DNA of 64,000 nucleotides from SAR202 cluster bacterium AC-647-N09_OGT_505m (GCA_009391225.1 VEXC01000002.1:1-64000); one strand, 5' to 3'. Positions 19,353 to 28,116 are shown, counted from the stretch's first letter. Numbers and translations are program-made. Notes: generated from the sequence alone by a model not told the origin.

Positions 19353-19425
19353 TAAGCGCATCTCGGAGACGGGATACTAGGGGATTAGTTCAAACGCGTT
19401 CTCCTTGGAGGAGACGAGGGCATAC

Positions 19426-20655
19426 ATGCTAGACGTAAACGCAATTCGCAAGGACTTCCCAATTCTTTCGCGGCTGGTTTATGGCAAGCCACTGGTGTAC
19501 CTAGACAACGCGGCTACTTCCCAGAAGCCTAGCTCCGTTATCCAGGCCCTGACGGAGTATTATGAGGGATACAACTCCAACATTCACCGTGGCGTCCACT
19601 CGTTGAGCATGGAGGCCACGGAACGGTATGAAGAGGCTCGTCGGAAGTGCGCTGACTTCATAGGCTGCGCTTCTGGCGAAGAATTGATACTGGTGAGAAA
19701 TACAACCGAGGCCATAAACCTAGTGGCCCAGAGTTGGGCACAGTACAACATAGGGCTTGGAGACGAGATACTCACCACCCATATGGAGCACCACAGCAAC
19801 CTTGTGCCTTGGCAGAAGGTTGCCCAGGAGCGGGGAGCGGTGCTTAAGTTTATCCCCATCACCCATGAGCAGACCCTTGATTTGTCGGAGTTGGATAGGC
19901 TGCTGACCCACCGTACCAAGCTCGTGACCTTGAACCACATGTCCAATGTACTGGGTACCATCAATCCGGTGAAGGAGTTGGGTCAGGCGGCCCATCGGGT
20001 GGGGGCAAAGATTCTCATAGACGGGGCCCAAAGTGTGCCTCACCTGAAGACAGACGTGAAGGACCTGGACTGTGATTTCCTGGCATTTTCTGGACACAAG
20101 ATGCTGGGACCCACTGGAATAGGAGTGCTGTATGTGAAGCAGGAGATACTGGAGGGCATGGAGCCGTTCCTCCGCGGTGGGGAGATGGTGAAGCAGGTGT
20201 GGGATGACCGGGCTACCTGGAACGACCTACCCATGCGGTTCGAGGCAGGGACGCCGAACATTGCTGACACTATTGCCCTCGGCGCGGCCATTGACTACCT
20301 GCAGTCCCTGGGCATGGAGAATATCCGTCAGCATGAAATCTCCCTCACGGAGTACGCTCTGAACGCCTTCCAGGAACTAGAGGGAGTAAAGGTCTATGGC
20401 CCTCGAGAGGTTACCCGGAGGGGGGGGATTGTCTCCTTTTACGACGGCGATGTCCATCCTCACGACATCGGCACCATGCTGGATCGAGAGGGCATTGCGA
20501 TTAGGACTGGGCATCACTGCGCCATGCCTCTGATGAACAGGCTCTCCGTGCCAGCCACGGCGCGAGCCAGCTTCTACATATACAACACTGAGGAAGAAGT
20601 GGATTTGCTGGTGTCTGTCCTCAAGGCGACCCTGAGGTACTTTGCCAAAGCATGA
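19426..20655 (+). CDS. sufS: Cysteine desulfurase SufS
   Basis: A PLP enzyme that strips sulfur from cysteine and passes it as persulfide to SufU. Key features, numbered from the ATG at 19426: LDNAATSQKP near the N-terminus, HMEHHSNLVPW, DGAQSVPH, the PLP lysine 225 in FSGHKMLGP, and the active cysteine 365 in RTGHHCAMP. This makes it a group II (SufS/CsdA) desulfurase of about 410 residues. The frame extends back to a TTG at 19405, but that TTG overlaps the GGAGGAG site itself; the ATG at 19426 with the GGAGGAG/GAGGG region upstream is a better start. Confidence 0.96.
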   Translation: MLDVNAIRKDFPILSRLVYGKPLVYLDNAATSQKPSSVIQALTEYYEGYNSNIHRGVHSLSMEATERYEEARRKCADFIGCASGEELILVRNTTEAINLVAQSWAQYNIGLGDEILTTHMEHHSNLVPWQKVAQERGAVLKFIPITHEQTLDLSELDRLLTHRTKLVTLNHMSNVLGTINPVKELGQAAHRVGAKILIDGAQSVPHLKTDVKDLDCDFLAFSGHKMLGPTGIGVLYVKQEILEGMEPFLRGGEMVKQVWDDRATWNDLPMRFEAGTPNIADTIALGAAIDYLQSLGMENIRQHEISLTEYALNAFQELEGVKVYGPREVTRRGGIVSFYDGDVHPHDIGTMLDREGIAIRTGHHCAMPLMNRLSVPATARASFYIYNTEEEVDLLVSVLKATLRYFAKA

Positions 20656-20701
20656 GAAGGAGCAGATTAAAGTCGCTAGCCATGTGACTCGACCAACGGT
20701 G

Positions 20702-20710
20702 TGATACAAT
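20702..20710 (+). promoter_or_regulatory. Extended -10 element before sufU
   Basis: TGA TACAAT at 20702-20710, identical to the element before the EVE-domain gene (28891). No good -35 at 17 bases. It could give sufU an extra transcript, and would rule out the in-frame GTG at 20701 as the start. Confidence 0.35.
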
Positions 20711-20775
20711 CCCCTGAGTCCGCCGTTATATCAGGCGAGTGTGCAAGCGTCATTCGTCCCAGGCAACTGATTATC

Positions 20776-21237
20776 ATGAGTACACGAGCATTCGATTTTG
20801 CAGACGTGGATGATCTATATCAGGAGATCATACTGGATCACTATCGGAGTCCCCGAAATCAAGAGAAGCTAGCCGAAGTAGACCTCGAAGCCCAGGGTAT
20901 GAACCCCTTCTGCGGGGATGAGGTAGTCATTCAGATTAAACTCATTGATGGTTTGGTAGATGCCGTAAGTTTCAAGGGTGCTGGGTGCTCTATTAGCCAA
21001 GCCTCCGCCTCTATCCTAACAGATGCAATCAAAGGCAAGACTCTGCATGAGGCTGAAGTCCTTTATCTTAGTTTCAGGGACATGATGTATCGCAAGAGTT
21101 CGTCGGAGGAAGAGATGGATGAGTTGGGAGAGGCGGGTGCCCTAGCGGGAGTGAGGAAATTTCCCATCAGGGTCAAGTGCGCTCTCCTAGCGTGGGCGAC
21201 CCTGTCAGATGCCATAGGGAAGCACCCGAAGGAATAG
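20776..21237 (+). CDS. sufU: Fe-S assembly sulfur-relay protein SufU
   Basis: A zinc-containing IscU-like protein that accepts sulfur from SufS and hands it to SufB. From the ATG at 20776 it has 153 residues, with DDLYQEIILDHYRSPRN near the N-terminus. The zinc/sulfur ligands are C46 and D48 (FCGDE), C71 (GAGCSISQAS) and C135 (RVKCALLAW). The 18-21-residue insertion between the second and third ligands that marks SufU against IscU appears present (SFRDMMYRKSSSEEEM). No clear ribosome site precedes this ATG; the frame opens back to a GTG at 20701. Last gene of the suf cluster. Confidence 0.93.
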   Translation: MSTRAFDFADVDDLYQEIILDHYRSPRNQEKLAEVDLEAQGMNPFCGDEVVIQIKLIDGLVDAVSFKGAGCSISQASASILTDAIKGKTLHEAEVLYLSFRDMMYRKSSSEEEMDELGEAGALAGVRKFPIRVKCALLAWATLSDAIGKHPKE

Positions 21238-21256
21238 GCGGGGAAGTGAGAGCAAG

Positions 21257-21397
21257 ATGGTGGGGCCAGGGGAGAGGGTCGAAGCCTTAGCTGACAACCA
21301 GATACTTCTGCTGCACCCTTGCAGTGCTCCTTTCTGCGGGAAAAAGCCAACCCCAGTATGCAAACATTTCTGCTCTCCCACTCGACCTCGACTGTAG
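21257..21397 (+). CDS. Possible small cysteine-rich protein
   Basis: An ATG-started frame of 46 residues directly after sufU. The first half is ordinary (ERVEALADNQILLLHP); the second half carries four cysteines in 15 residues (CSAPFCGKKPTPVCKHFC), a spacing that could bind zinc or an Fe-S cluster. A GGGAAGTGAGAG stretch lies upstream. No family is recognised and a chance frame is possible. Its place at the end of the suf cluster makes it worth a comparison with relatives. Confidence 0.3.
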   Translation: MVGPGERVEALADNQILLLHPCSAPFCGKKPTPVCKHFCSPTRPRL

Positions 21398-21432
21398 GTT
21401 AGCGAAGGGTACCTGACCTGGCAGGCCTCAAT

Positions 21433-22052
21433 TCATCCAATCAGACGTAATAGATACTCAGTGAGCTTTCTCAAGGAGCGTGGTACAAAACTGGAGAGCT
21501 TTACGTGCTCGCTCTGCGGAACCAGTTCCCTAGCCCATTTGTAGGGGGCAATTAGTACTAGGAGATAGAAGACCCCGTATATATAGCCTCCAATGACGTC
21601 TGTCAGCCAGTGCCGTCCATCGTAGATGAGCGATATACCAGAGACAAGGGTGTACACTGTCCCCAATGCCTGGATGGCGTGTACAAGTGGGCGGTTGGAG
21701 GTGTATAGGGCGGCCAGGTGTACATCAGAAAGCCGTAGAATAGAATGACGTGTAGGGCGTGGCCGCTGGGAAAGCTGCTGCCCTGGATTTCGCCGTACCC
21801 TATCAACACATCCAACAGGTCTCCAGTAGGGCCGAGGCGCCCTATGATTTCTTTGATCAAGATGTTGAACAGGTTCGGTATGCTTATGAGGCTCAGGAAT
21901 ATGGCCTCCAGCAGCTGTCGTGTGACCCATAGGGCTCCAATTTGGTGAAGTCCACATCCCAGGAAAATAGGTCAACCGTCCGTGCCACATATGTAGATAT
22001 AGCCACGGCCGTTAGTGCTGAGAATATGCTTAGCGTTAAGGGTGATGTCACC
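21433..22052 (-). pseudogene. Frameshifted PAP2 family phosphatase
   Basis: Three minus-strand frames must be joined to read a PAP2 protein. The first is a membrane N-terminus from about 22052 (LSIFSALTAVAIS). The second is a middle part with IGRLGPTGDLLD and the motif SSFPSGH near 21780. The last part has DGRHWLTDVIGGYIYG and a basic tail ending at 21433. Shifts lie near 21930-21960 and 21710-21730. The third phosphatase motif has also lost its arginine (SL instead of SR). An intact PAP2 gene lies just upstream at 22225, so this looks like a decayed tandem relative rather than a sequencing error, though one shift could be an error. Confidence 0.65.
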
Positions 22053-22224
22053 GTAGCAGATTCCGGAAGGCGAGAGAGTCCATGAATGGTTGATATGTAT
22101 TATCGTCGAGGCATGTCGTGCCTTGTATCATAAATACATGCGCTACTTCTCATGTATTCATGCATCTTGTGCGAATCGCTGGTCTGTGCGAGCCTGAGGC
22201 AAGAGCTCTCCAAGACGGATGCTA

Positions 22225-22863
22225 TTAAGCTCTGGACGGCTCAATCTGAGGTCTGTACTGATGATGCAGGTGAATCAAGAGGGTCAGTATGATGCTACCC
22301 ACCAGGAAGCCGCCTACCACATCGCTTGGCCAATGGGCACCGAGGTAAACTCTGGAAATGCAGATGAGAAGAATCAGCATGGAAGACGAAAGCCGCAGTA
22401 GGAATACAGCCCTTTTCCAAGGGAAGATGATGGGGGCCAGATAATAGATTAGTCCGAATAGGATCATGGCGGTGGCGGCGTGTCCACTGGGGAATCCCGC
22501 GCCGGCTGGGTCCTTCCAGATCATCACCAAGTCCTCGGTGGGACGGGGCCTGTCGACCAGAAACTTTAGCAGAGGGTTTACCGTTAGGCCAATTAGGGCA
22601 CCGCCCAAGACTATGTACTCAGCCCTCTGTCTCCTCCACAGGAACCAGCCGAATAGGGTTAGCGCCATGATTACCATGTGAGGCCCTCTTCCAATGGTTG
22701 AGACTGCCTCCATGGTATTTTCCCAGGGAGAGATTCTGATTTCTTGAATGGCCCTGGCCAGGTAGAGGTCACCGAAGAAATAGTCTTGAACCGTGGCGGC
22801 AACACTGAGAAGGATTACCATGAGGGATGCTAGAATTAGGAACCTAGCCTTCATGTATTTCAT
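22225..22863 (-). CDS. PAP2 superfamily membrane phosphatase
   Basis: An integral membrane phosphatase of the type that removes phosphate from phosphatidic acid or undecaprenyl/isoprenyl diphosphate. All three motifs are present: KFLVDRPRP, GFPSGH, and SRVYLGAHWPSD with the catalytic histidines. Five to six hydrophobic helices are visible. I place the start at the ATG at 22863 (MKYMKARF, about 212 residues), directly before the first helix; an upstream TTG at 22890 is in frame but lacks a ribosome site. Substrate is uncertain. A broken relative lies downstream on the same strand. Confidence 0.88.
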   Translation of the reverse strand: MKYMKARFLILASLMVILLSVAATVQDYFFGDLYLARAIQEIRISPWENTMEAVSTIGRGPHMVIMALTLFGWFLWRRQRAEYIVLGGALIGLTVNPLLKFLVDRPRPTEDLVMIWKDPAGAGFPSGHAATAMILFGLIYYLAPIIFPWKRAVFLLRLSSSMLILLICISRVYLGAHWPSDVVGGFLVGSIILTLLIHLHHQYRPQIEPSRA

Positions 22864-23147
22864 GCTATCAGTGCCCACTTCATAAGTCAATTAAGAAACG
22901 AAGGCCCGTTGCTTGCTCTACCTTACACTTAACCGGTGGGTGGTGAGAACCGTTAACCTGGGTTAAATCCCGAGCACGTTGTGGCTCATCTTCTCTGGGA
23001 CACGCGGGCTAGAGAGATACATCTAGGCATGCCAATATTTTCTTAAGTGGATGCAAAAGTCTAGGTGGATTATCAAGGCAAGGAATCCATCCTTCCGTTC
23101 GGGCCGGGTTCACCGTTGCAATACCACACCATAGAAAGGTCTCCATG
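22864..23147. other. Divergent intergenic region between PAP2 and mscS
   Basis: No gene seen. A 14-bp palindrome TTAACC-TG-GGTTAA at 22953-22966 is present and could be an operator for either side. The hairpin and mscS promoter further on are listed separately. Confidence 0.3.
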
Positions 23148-23189
23148 CCCCCCTGCTCCTTTTCCGTTGCAGCCAAAGGAGCAGGGGGG
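23148..23189. repeat. Perfect 15-bp GC-rich hairpin
   Basis: The arm CCCCCCTGCTCCTTT (23148-23162) is exactly complementary to 23175-23189, with a 12-base loop. It lies between divergent genes, upstream of the mscS promoter, so it cannot end either gene's transcript. It may be a small inverted-repeat element, a protein site, or part of a small RNA. Confidence 0.5.
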
Positions 23190-23226
23190 GTGTCTGGGCG
23201 CTATGTTCGCAGACAATTATGGGGCA

Positions 23227-23255
23227 TTGACCGAGTTGTAGCTGACGGCTAACAT
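23227..23255 (+). promoter_or_regulatory. Promoter for mscS
   Basis: TTGACC (23227-23232), 17-base spacer, TAACAT (23250-23255), about 150 bases before the mscS start. Confidence 0.5.
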
Positions 23256-23408
23256 TGCTCATGATAGCGAGGCCAATTCCTCGTATTCTATCGCGTTGAT
23301 ATTGGGAATGCTTGAAGGAGAGATAAACAGAATGTGCTCTGTGAAGGTGAGTGGCCTCTGGTGGCATAGACTGAGACGCGGAGCGAACGGGAGTAAGGAG
23401 GTTCGCTG

Positions 23409-24521
23409 ATGAATGAAGAGCTCTTTGCAAATGTAACCATCGGAGACCTAGTATACCTTGGTTCGGCCATACTGATGGGCCTGGTGCTGTCTCTGGTCAC
23501 ACGGCTGATATCCAATAGACTCAAAGACAAGCTACGGAAGAGAGCCAGGACAAACATAGGCGCTCAATTGGTGGATGATATGGATGGTACGCTGGCCCTC
23601 TGGATTGTTGTGGGTAGCGTGTATCTGGGCCTTCTAGGATTGCCTCCTCTAGGGGACTATCTATCCGCGTTGCAACGGGGCTTCACGGTCGTCAGCATTC
23701 TCCTAGTGGTCTACGCCGGGATAAGGGTGCAGAGGGATGCTATCGCCTGGACCATCAGGCGGATTGGCCGCAGGACAGGACAGGCAAAAGTGCTGAACTC
23801 CCTGGTCCCCGTATCCAAGCAGATTGCGAGTATTGGTATCTTGGCCATGGGTGTCCTGGTTATCCTGGACCAGTTGGGGATATCCATTGCCCCGCTGGTG
23901 GCAGGCATGGGCATCAGTGGCCTGGCAGTAGCCCTGGCTCTTCAGGGCACTCTCACCAACTTCTTTGCAGGGCTCAACGTTATGACAGACGGCTCCATCC
24001 GCGAGGGGGATTTCGTGGGGCTGGACAGTGGCATGATTGGTACTGTTGAACAGATAGGGTGGCGTTCCACCAGGATACGACTGTTGGCGAACAACATGGT
24101 CATGATTCCTAATAGTAAGCTGGCCGATAATGTCTCCATAAACTACAATTACCCCGTAGAAGAGATGTCTGTTTATTTGCAGGTGGGGGTGGCCTACTCC
24201 AGCGACCTGAACCATGTGGAACGTGTGACTGTGGAGGTGGCCAAGAAGGTGCTGGAGGAGACCCCTGGCGCGGTAAGGGAGTTTGAACCCTCCATCTGGT
24301 ACACGGATTTCGGTGATTCGAACATCAACTTCTGGGTGGTGCTGCGAGCCGATGGGTATCTGGACTCTTGGCTTGTCCAGCACAACTTTGTAAAGGCGCT
24401 CTCCCATCGCTACAACGAGGAAGGAATCGAAATCTCCTTCCCCGCCAGGAACATCTTCATGAGAAATGGTGCCACGGAAGCTCGGCTTACCGAGGGCCCA
24501 CGAAAAGTGGATGCCGTATAG
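23409..24521 (+). CDS. mscS: MscS family mechanosensitive ion channel
   Basis: A small-conductance mechanosensitive channel that vents solutes on osmotic downshock. The 370 residues hold an N-terminal helix (about 13-32), helices near 62-78, 91-107 and 138-156, then the pore-lining glycine/alanine-rich helix PLVAGMGISGLAVALALQ. The beta domain (EGDFVGLDSGMIGTVEQIGWRSTRI) and an alpha/beta cytoplasmic vestibule follow. This is a few helices more than the E. coli MscS core. Start ATG has AAGGAGG 7 bases upstream. It has its own promoter and no obvious operon partners. Confidence 0.95.
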   Translation: MNEELFANVTIGDLVYLGSAILMGLVLSLVTRLISNRLKDKLRKRARTNIGAQLVDDMDGTLALWIVVGSVYLGLLGLPPLGDYLSALQRGFTVVSILLVVYAGIRVQRDAIAWTIRRIGRRTGQAKVLNSLVPVSKQIASIGILAMGVLVILDQLGISIAPLVAGMGISGLAVALALQGTLTNFFAGLNVMTDGSIREGDFVGLDSGMIGTVEQIGWRSTRIRLLANNMVMIPNSKLADNVSINYNYPVEEMSVYLQVGVAYSSDLNHVERVTVEVAKKVLEETPGAVREFEPSIWYTDFGDSNINFWVVLRADGYLDSWLVQHNFVKALSHRYNEEGIEISFPARNIFMRNGATEARLTEGPRKVDAV

Positions 24522-24916
24522 CTGTTCGCCGGAGCAGAGGCATAAGGGTTGTAGCTGTTAGCGTTCTGGCTAGGTGCTCGGAGCCTGAGATGGAGATTGT
24601 GACTCTACCCGGATGTCTGGTAGTCAGTGCAACCCCCTGGGTAGGTATCAATGCCAGTCTCCTAGCAATTGGATTGCCACAGGCGCCATGGTCATGTGGC
24701 TCACACCGATACCATCGAAGAACAGTTTACAGTCATTTGTGCAATGGCTTACAATTCGATATGAAGCGTCCCATAGGTTGGCACACCAACCTCGATGGTG
24801 GCCCCTGGACACGGTGAATGGTTCCAATAGTGAAATGGCGATTAGGCGCGCATCCTATGGTATGACTCCAAATACTTTTAGTAGGCTAGGCATCCGATAT
24901 TTGGAGAAGGAGGAAT
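24522..24916. other. Intergenic region, nothing recognised
   Basis: About 395 bases between mscS and the enoyl-CoA hydratase-like gene with no convincing gene, promoter or hairpin. Confidence 0.4.
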
Positions 24917-25768
24917 ATGGTCGAAATAAAGAAGACCCCAGATGGAATCGAGATTCCCCCGCCGGGGCCAGACGATGTGCTCTACGAAAAAGGTGATGGC
25001 TTCGTCCGCATTACCATCAATCGCCCGGCTGTGCTCAACGCGATGAATAAGAACGTACAGCGCCTGCTCTATAGTGCACTGGAACGGGCGGATGCCGATG
25101 ACGAGGTGAAGGCCGTCATTCTCACCGGAGCAGGTCGGGCCTTCACTGCTGGCGGCGATTTGTATGCCCACCTCTATCCCGACGACGACCCAGCTCCCGG
25201 AGGCATGGACGTACAGATGAGGATATGGAACCTCTCAAAGCCGGTTATCGCAGCGGTCCGGGGCCACGCCGTTGGCCAGGGGTTTGAATTGGCCGGCGTG
25301 TGCGATTTTACAATTGCTGCAGAGGACGCGAGGTTCGGCGAGATCCAGATTCGCCATGGGGGTTCTCCTCCAGTTTTGATTGCACCATTCCTAGTGGGCC
25401 TCAAGAGCGCCAAGGAGATTCTTCTACTTGGAGAGCAGATTAACGCTCAGAACGCCCTTCGCATGGGCTTGGTAAATCGCGTAGTGCCCGTTGATGACCT
25501 TCAGATAGAGGCCGAGGCCATGGCCCGCAAGATAGCCTCCCTGCCAACTGGTGCTGTGCACAGGAACAAGATGCTAGTGAACCGCGTCTACCAGCTTGCT
25601 GGGTTCAAGGAGGCATTGGCATATCGCGATGATCCAGTGATAGCGGCCGCTCTGGAAAGCGGCGACTCTGACCATGTAGGTAGGGAGCGCCGAAGGATGA
25701 TTAGCGAGACCGGATGGGGTGCCTTCAAAGAGAACCGGGATGCTTCCTTCCGTAAGGACGAGACATAA
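24917..25768 (+). CDS. Enoyl-CoA hydratase/isomerase family protein
   Basis: A crotonase-fold protein of 283 residues. Seen: FVRITINRPAVLNAMN, the oxyanion-hole segment AFTAGGDL, and GHAVGQGFELAGVCDFTIA with the first catalytic-type glutamate at 124. At the place of the second catalytic glutamate the sequence is FGEIQIRHGG, putting Gln144 where hydratases have Glu. Other crotonase activities (isomerase, dehalogenase, thioesterase, decarboxylase) are therefore as likely as hydration. The ATG has a strong AAGGAGGA site. A roughly 20-residue proline-rich extension precedes the fold. No acyl-CoA genes are adjacent, so substrate is unknown. Confidence 0.88.
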   Translation: MVEIKKTPDGIEIPPPGPDDVLYEKGDGFVRITINRPAVLNAMNKNVQRLLYSALERADADDEVKAVILTGAGRAFTAGGDLYAHLYPDDDPAPGGMDVQMRIWNLSKPVIAAVRGHAVGQGFELAGVCDFTIAAEDARFGEIQIRHGGSPPVLIAPFLVGLKSAKEILLLGEQINAQNALRMGLVNRVVPVDDLQIEAEAMARKIASLPTGAVHRNKMLVNRVYQLAGFKEALAYRDDPVIAAALESGDSDHVGRERRRMISETGWGAFKENRDASFRKDET

Positions 25769-25792
25769 TCTGCCGCGAGTGGGACCTTCCCT

Positions 25793-25827
25793 CCGCTCGT
25801 ATGGTTTTACAAGCTCACCATGAGCGG
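25793..25827 (+). terminator. Hairpin downstream of the enoyl-CoA hydratase-like gene
   Basis: Stem CCGCTC+ATGGT (with a GT bulge) against ACCAT+GAGCGG, 11-base loop, about 25 bases after the stop. A run of six T occurs 15 bases later (25843-25848), further than in classical terminators. The sequence also resembles the extragenic repeat family of the window. Confidence 0.4.
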
Positions 25828-25916
25828 GGTGGGATGGAGCGCTTTTTTCAAACCAGGTAATAGGCACCGTGGTGACCTACATCTGATGCCTCAAAGCATC
25901 CTCTCCTGGAGGGCTG

Positions 25917-27026
25917 TTACAGTCTCATGTCACTGACTATGCGCTGTCCCATTTCGGCTGTCGTTAGGACATCCCTGGATCCCTCCTCTGCAATGTCCTG
26001 GGTCCGATATCCCTGGTTCAAAACGCTCTCTACAGCGGCCTCTAGGGCGGAAGCCGCATTGGGGTGGCCTAGGGAGTAGCGGAGCATCAGGGCCACGCTC
26101 AGGATGGTGGCAATGGGGTTGGCCTTGCCCTGGCCTGCGATGTCCGGGGCGCTGCCGTGGATTGGTTCATAGAGGCCCAGGGTGCGGCGGTGGCCACCAG
26201 TATCCTCACGTGGGATGCCTGCCAGGCTGGAAGAAGGTAGCATACCCAGGGATCCAGCCAGGATTGCCGCCTCGTCAGTGAGGATATCCCCAAACAGGTT
26301 TTCTGCCACCAAGACATCAAACCTGATAGGAGTCCTCACCAGAGCCATGGCACAGGAGTCTACCAGCATGTGCTCAAGCTCTACATCTGGGTACTGGCCA
26401 GAGAGCTCGATGGCTATCTCTCTCCATAGACGGGAACTCTCCAGGACGTTGGCCTTGTCCACGGAGGTGAGCTTCTTGCGTCGTCTTCGGGCCAGCTCGA
26501 AACCAACTCGCAGAACCCGCTCTATCTCGGCTTCGGTATAGCGTAGGGTGTCCACACCTCTTCTGCCCCTGGAGGTCTGCCATCGTTTCTTTGGTCGGGC
26601 GAAGTAGAGGCCCCCTGTAAGCTCACGTACCACGAGCATGTCTACTCCCTCTAGGACTGAGGGTTTGACGGAGCTGGAGTTCAGCAAGGCTGGGATAACC
26701 TTGACCGGGCGCAGGTTGGCGAAGAAACCCAGGGCCTTGCGTAGACCCAGAATCGCGTCCTCGGGACGGTGTGGAGCCAGTGGGTTGTCCCATTTGGGTC
26801 CGCCGACAGCGCCGAACAGGATAGCATCGCTCCTGCGGGCCAACTCCAAGGCCTCATTGGGCAAGGGGGTCCCCTTCTCGTCAATGGCGATTCCACCCAC
26901 CTGGCCATACTCCAAATTGAAAGTGGCGTCAGTGAGTTCCTCCACTCGTTTGAGGGCTCTGACACCCTCAGCCACGACCTCTGGGCCTACGCCGTCGCCT
27001 GGGAGAAGTGCAATGTTGAACTGCAT
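25917..27026 (-). CDS. leuB: 3-isopropylmalate dehydrogenase
   Basis: Oxidatively decarboxylates 3-isopropylmalate in leucine synthesis, with NAD and Mg/Mn. The fold signature begins ALLPGDGVGPEV; substrate loop LGLRKALGFFANLRPVK, RELTGGLYFA, VDKANVLESSRLWRE, and the metal/NAD parts ENLFGDILTDEAA and EPIHGSAPDIAG are all present. The length of about 369 fits LeuB rather than isocitrate or tartrate dehydrogenases. The ATG at 27026 has AAAGG 8 bases upstream; an in-frame GTG at 27032 is too close to that site. No leuA, leuC or leuD lies in the window. Confidence 0.95.
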   Translation of the reverse strand: MQFNIALLPGDGVGPEVVAEGVRALKRVEELTDATFNLEYGQVGGIAIDEKGTPLPNEALELARRSDAILFGAVGGPKWDNPLAPHRPEDAILGLRKALGFFANLRPVKVIPALLNSSSVKPSVLEGVDMLVVRELTGGLYFARPKKRWQTSRGRRGVDTLRYTEAEIERVLRVGFELARRRRKKLTSVDKANVLESSRLWREIAIELSGQYPDVELEHMLVDSCAMALVRTPIRFDVLVAENLFGDILTDEAAILAGSLGMLPSSSLAGIPREDTGGHRRTLGLYEPIHGSAPDIAGQGKANPIATILSVALMLRYSLGHPNAASALEAAVESVLNQGYRTQDIAEEGSRDVLTTAEMGQRIVSDMRL

Positions 27027-27044
27027 ATTCACTACCTTTCTTTG

Positions 27045-27130
27045 TCATCTTGGCAGGGCGTGCCCCCTTCGACGGGCTCGGGGCTAGCTCTGTACCCAGA
27101 TTCGGATGGTGCTGTACTGAATCATAAAGA
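27045..27130. repeat. Decayed extragenic repeat (copy 4)
   Basis: Between leuB and mazG: GGCAGGGCGTGCCCCCTTCG then CGGGCTCGGGGC, a CCCTTCGAC-GGCTCGGG type sequence typical of dispersed intergenic elements, without a clear second arm. Confidence 0.3.
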
Positions 27131-27152
27131 AGATGTTCCTATACGTCATAAG

Positions 27153-27935
27153 CTACCCCACTCTTTTCTTGGCCTCCTGCCACAGGGCCTCCTTCTCCTC
27201 CATGGACAGGTCGGTGAAGGCAACGTTCCGCTCCCTGCACAGGCTCTCCATATCCGTGAAGCGTCTGTGGAACCGCTGGTTGGCGTGACGCAGGGAGTCT
27301 TCCGATTGTATGTTAATCCATCTGCCCGTGTTCACTAGGGAAAAGAGTATGTCTCCCAGTTCCAACTCCTTCTCTTCTTGGCTCTGGGCTTCCTCAAGCT
27401 CTTGGAACTCTTCTTTGACCTTCTCCAGCACTCCCTCCAGACGGTCCCAGTCGAACCCGGCTAGGGATGCCCTGTCTTGGAGGAGCTGAGCATGTGCCAA
27501 GGCTGGCAGGTTCCTGGGTATGCTGGACAGGCGGGAGGACTCTCCCCGCTCCTTTTGCTTGATGTCCTCCCAGTTGGCCTTTACCTTCTCAGCGGTGAGG
27601 GCCTCGGCGGCGCCGAAAATGTGGGGATGCCTGCGGATGAGCTTCTCGTTGATAGAGTTGAACACCTCTTGTGGGCCGAAGCTTCCTTCCTCCTGGGCTA
27701 GCTGTATATGAAAAGCCACTTGTAGCAGTATGTCTCCTAGCTCCTCGGCCAAGTTCTTGGAATCCCCGCTATCGATGGCCTCCATAAGCTCGTAGCACTC
27801 CTCCAGTAGGTTACGCTTGAGGGACTGGTGAGTCTGCTCCCGGTCCCAGGGGCAGCCGCCAGGGCCCAGTAGCCGGGCTACCACCTTCTCCAGGGACTGA
27901 TACGTTTCTAAGTCTTGAATGTCCTGGCTATCCAC
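27153..27935 (-). CDS. mazG: Nucleoside triphosphate pyrophosphohydrolase MazG
   Basis: Hydrolyses (d)NTPs to monophosphates and pyrophosphate, a house-cleaning role; in E. coli it also tempers the stringent response. The 260 residues hold two MazG domains. The N-terminal one has GGCPWDREQTHQSL, EECYELMEAID and AEELGDILLQVAFH; the C-terminal one (from about 155) has EVKEEFQELEEA and LELGDILFSLVN. The acidic EExxE/ELGD metal ligands are intact in both. It is divergent from lexA and has its own promoter, so no shared transcript is implied. Confidence 0.95.
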   Translation of the reverse strand: MDSQDIQDLETYQSLEKVVARLLGPGGCPWDREQTHQSLKRNLLEECYELMEAIDSGDSKNLAEELGDILLQVAFHIQLAQEEGSFGPQEVFNSINEKLIRRHPHIFGAAEALTAEKVKANWEDIKQKERGESSRLSSIPRNLPALAHAQLLQDRASLAGFDWDRLEGVLEKVKEEFQELEEAQSQEEKELELGDILFSLVNTGRWINIQSEDSLRHANQRFHRRFTDMESLCRERNVAFTDLSMEEKEALWQEAKKRVG

Positions 27936-27966
27936 AGCTTTTCGCCTTTCTATAGCTTACTCGGTG

Positions 27967-27995
27967 ATTATATGGAAGGTTGAAGCTGGGAGCAA
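27967..27995 (-). promoter_or_regulatory. Promoter for mazG
   Basis: Minus strand TTGCTC (27995-27990), 17 bases, TATAAT (27972-27967); start of transcription near 27960, about 25 bases before the mazG start. Confidence 0.55.
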
Positions 27996-28088
27996 GGGTA
28001 ACTTTTTTGTTTTGTCCCTAGAGCCTTGTCTCAGCGACCAACACTGATGGTGAAACCCCTGGGGTTAAATGCCGTGGTATTTGAGCAT

Positions 28089-28112
28089 AGGTGCAGGACG
28101 AGTCCTGCACCT
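28089..28112. promoter_or_regulatory. 24-bp palindrome upstream of the lexA promoter
   Basis: AGGTGCAGGAC-GA-GTCCTGCACCT, a perfect 11-bp inverted repeat with a 2-base centre, ending 4 bases before the lexA -35. It lies in the mazG-lexA divergent region and does not match the LexA box, so it could be the site of another regulator or a small cruciform-forming element. Confidence 0.45.
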
Positions 28113-28116
28113 GGCA

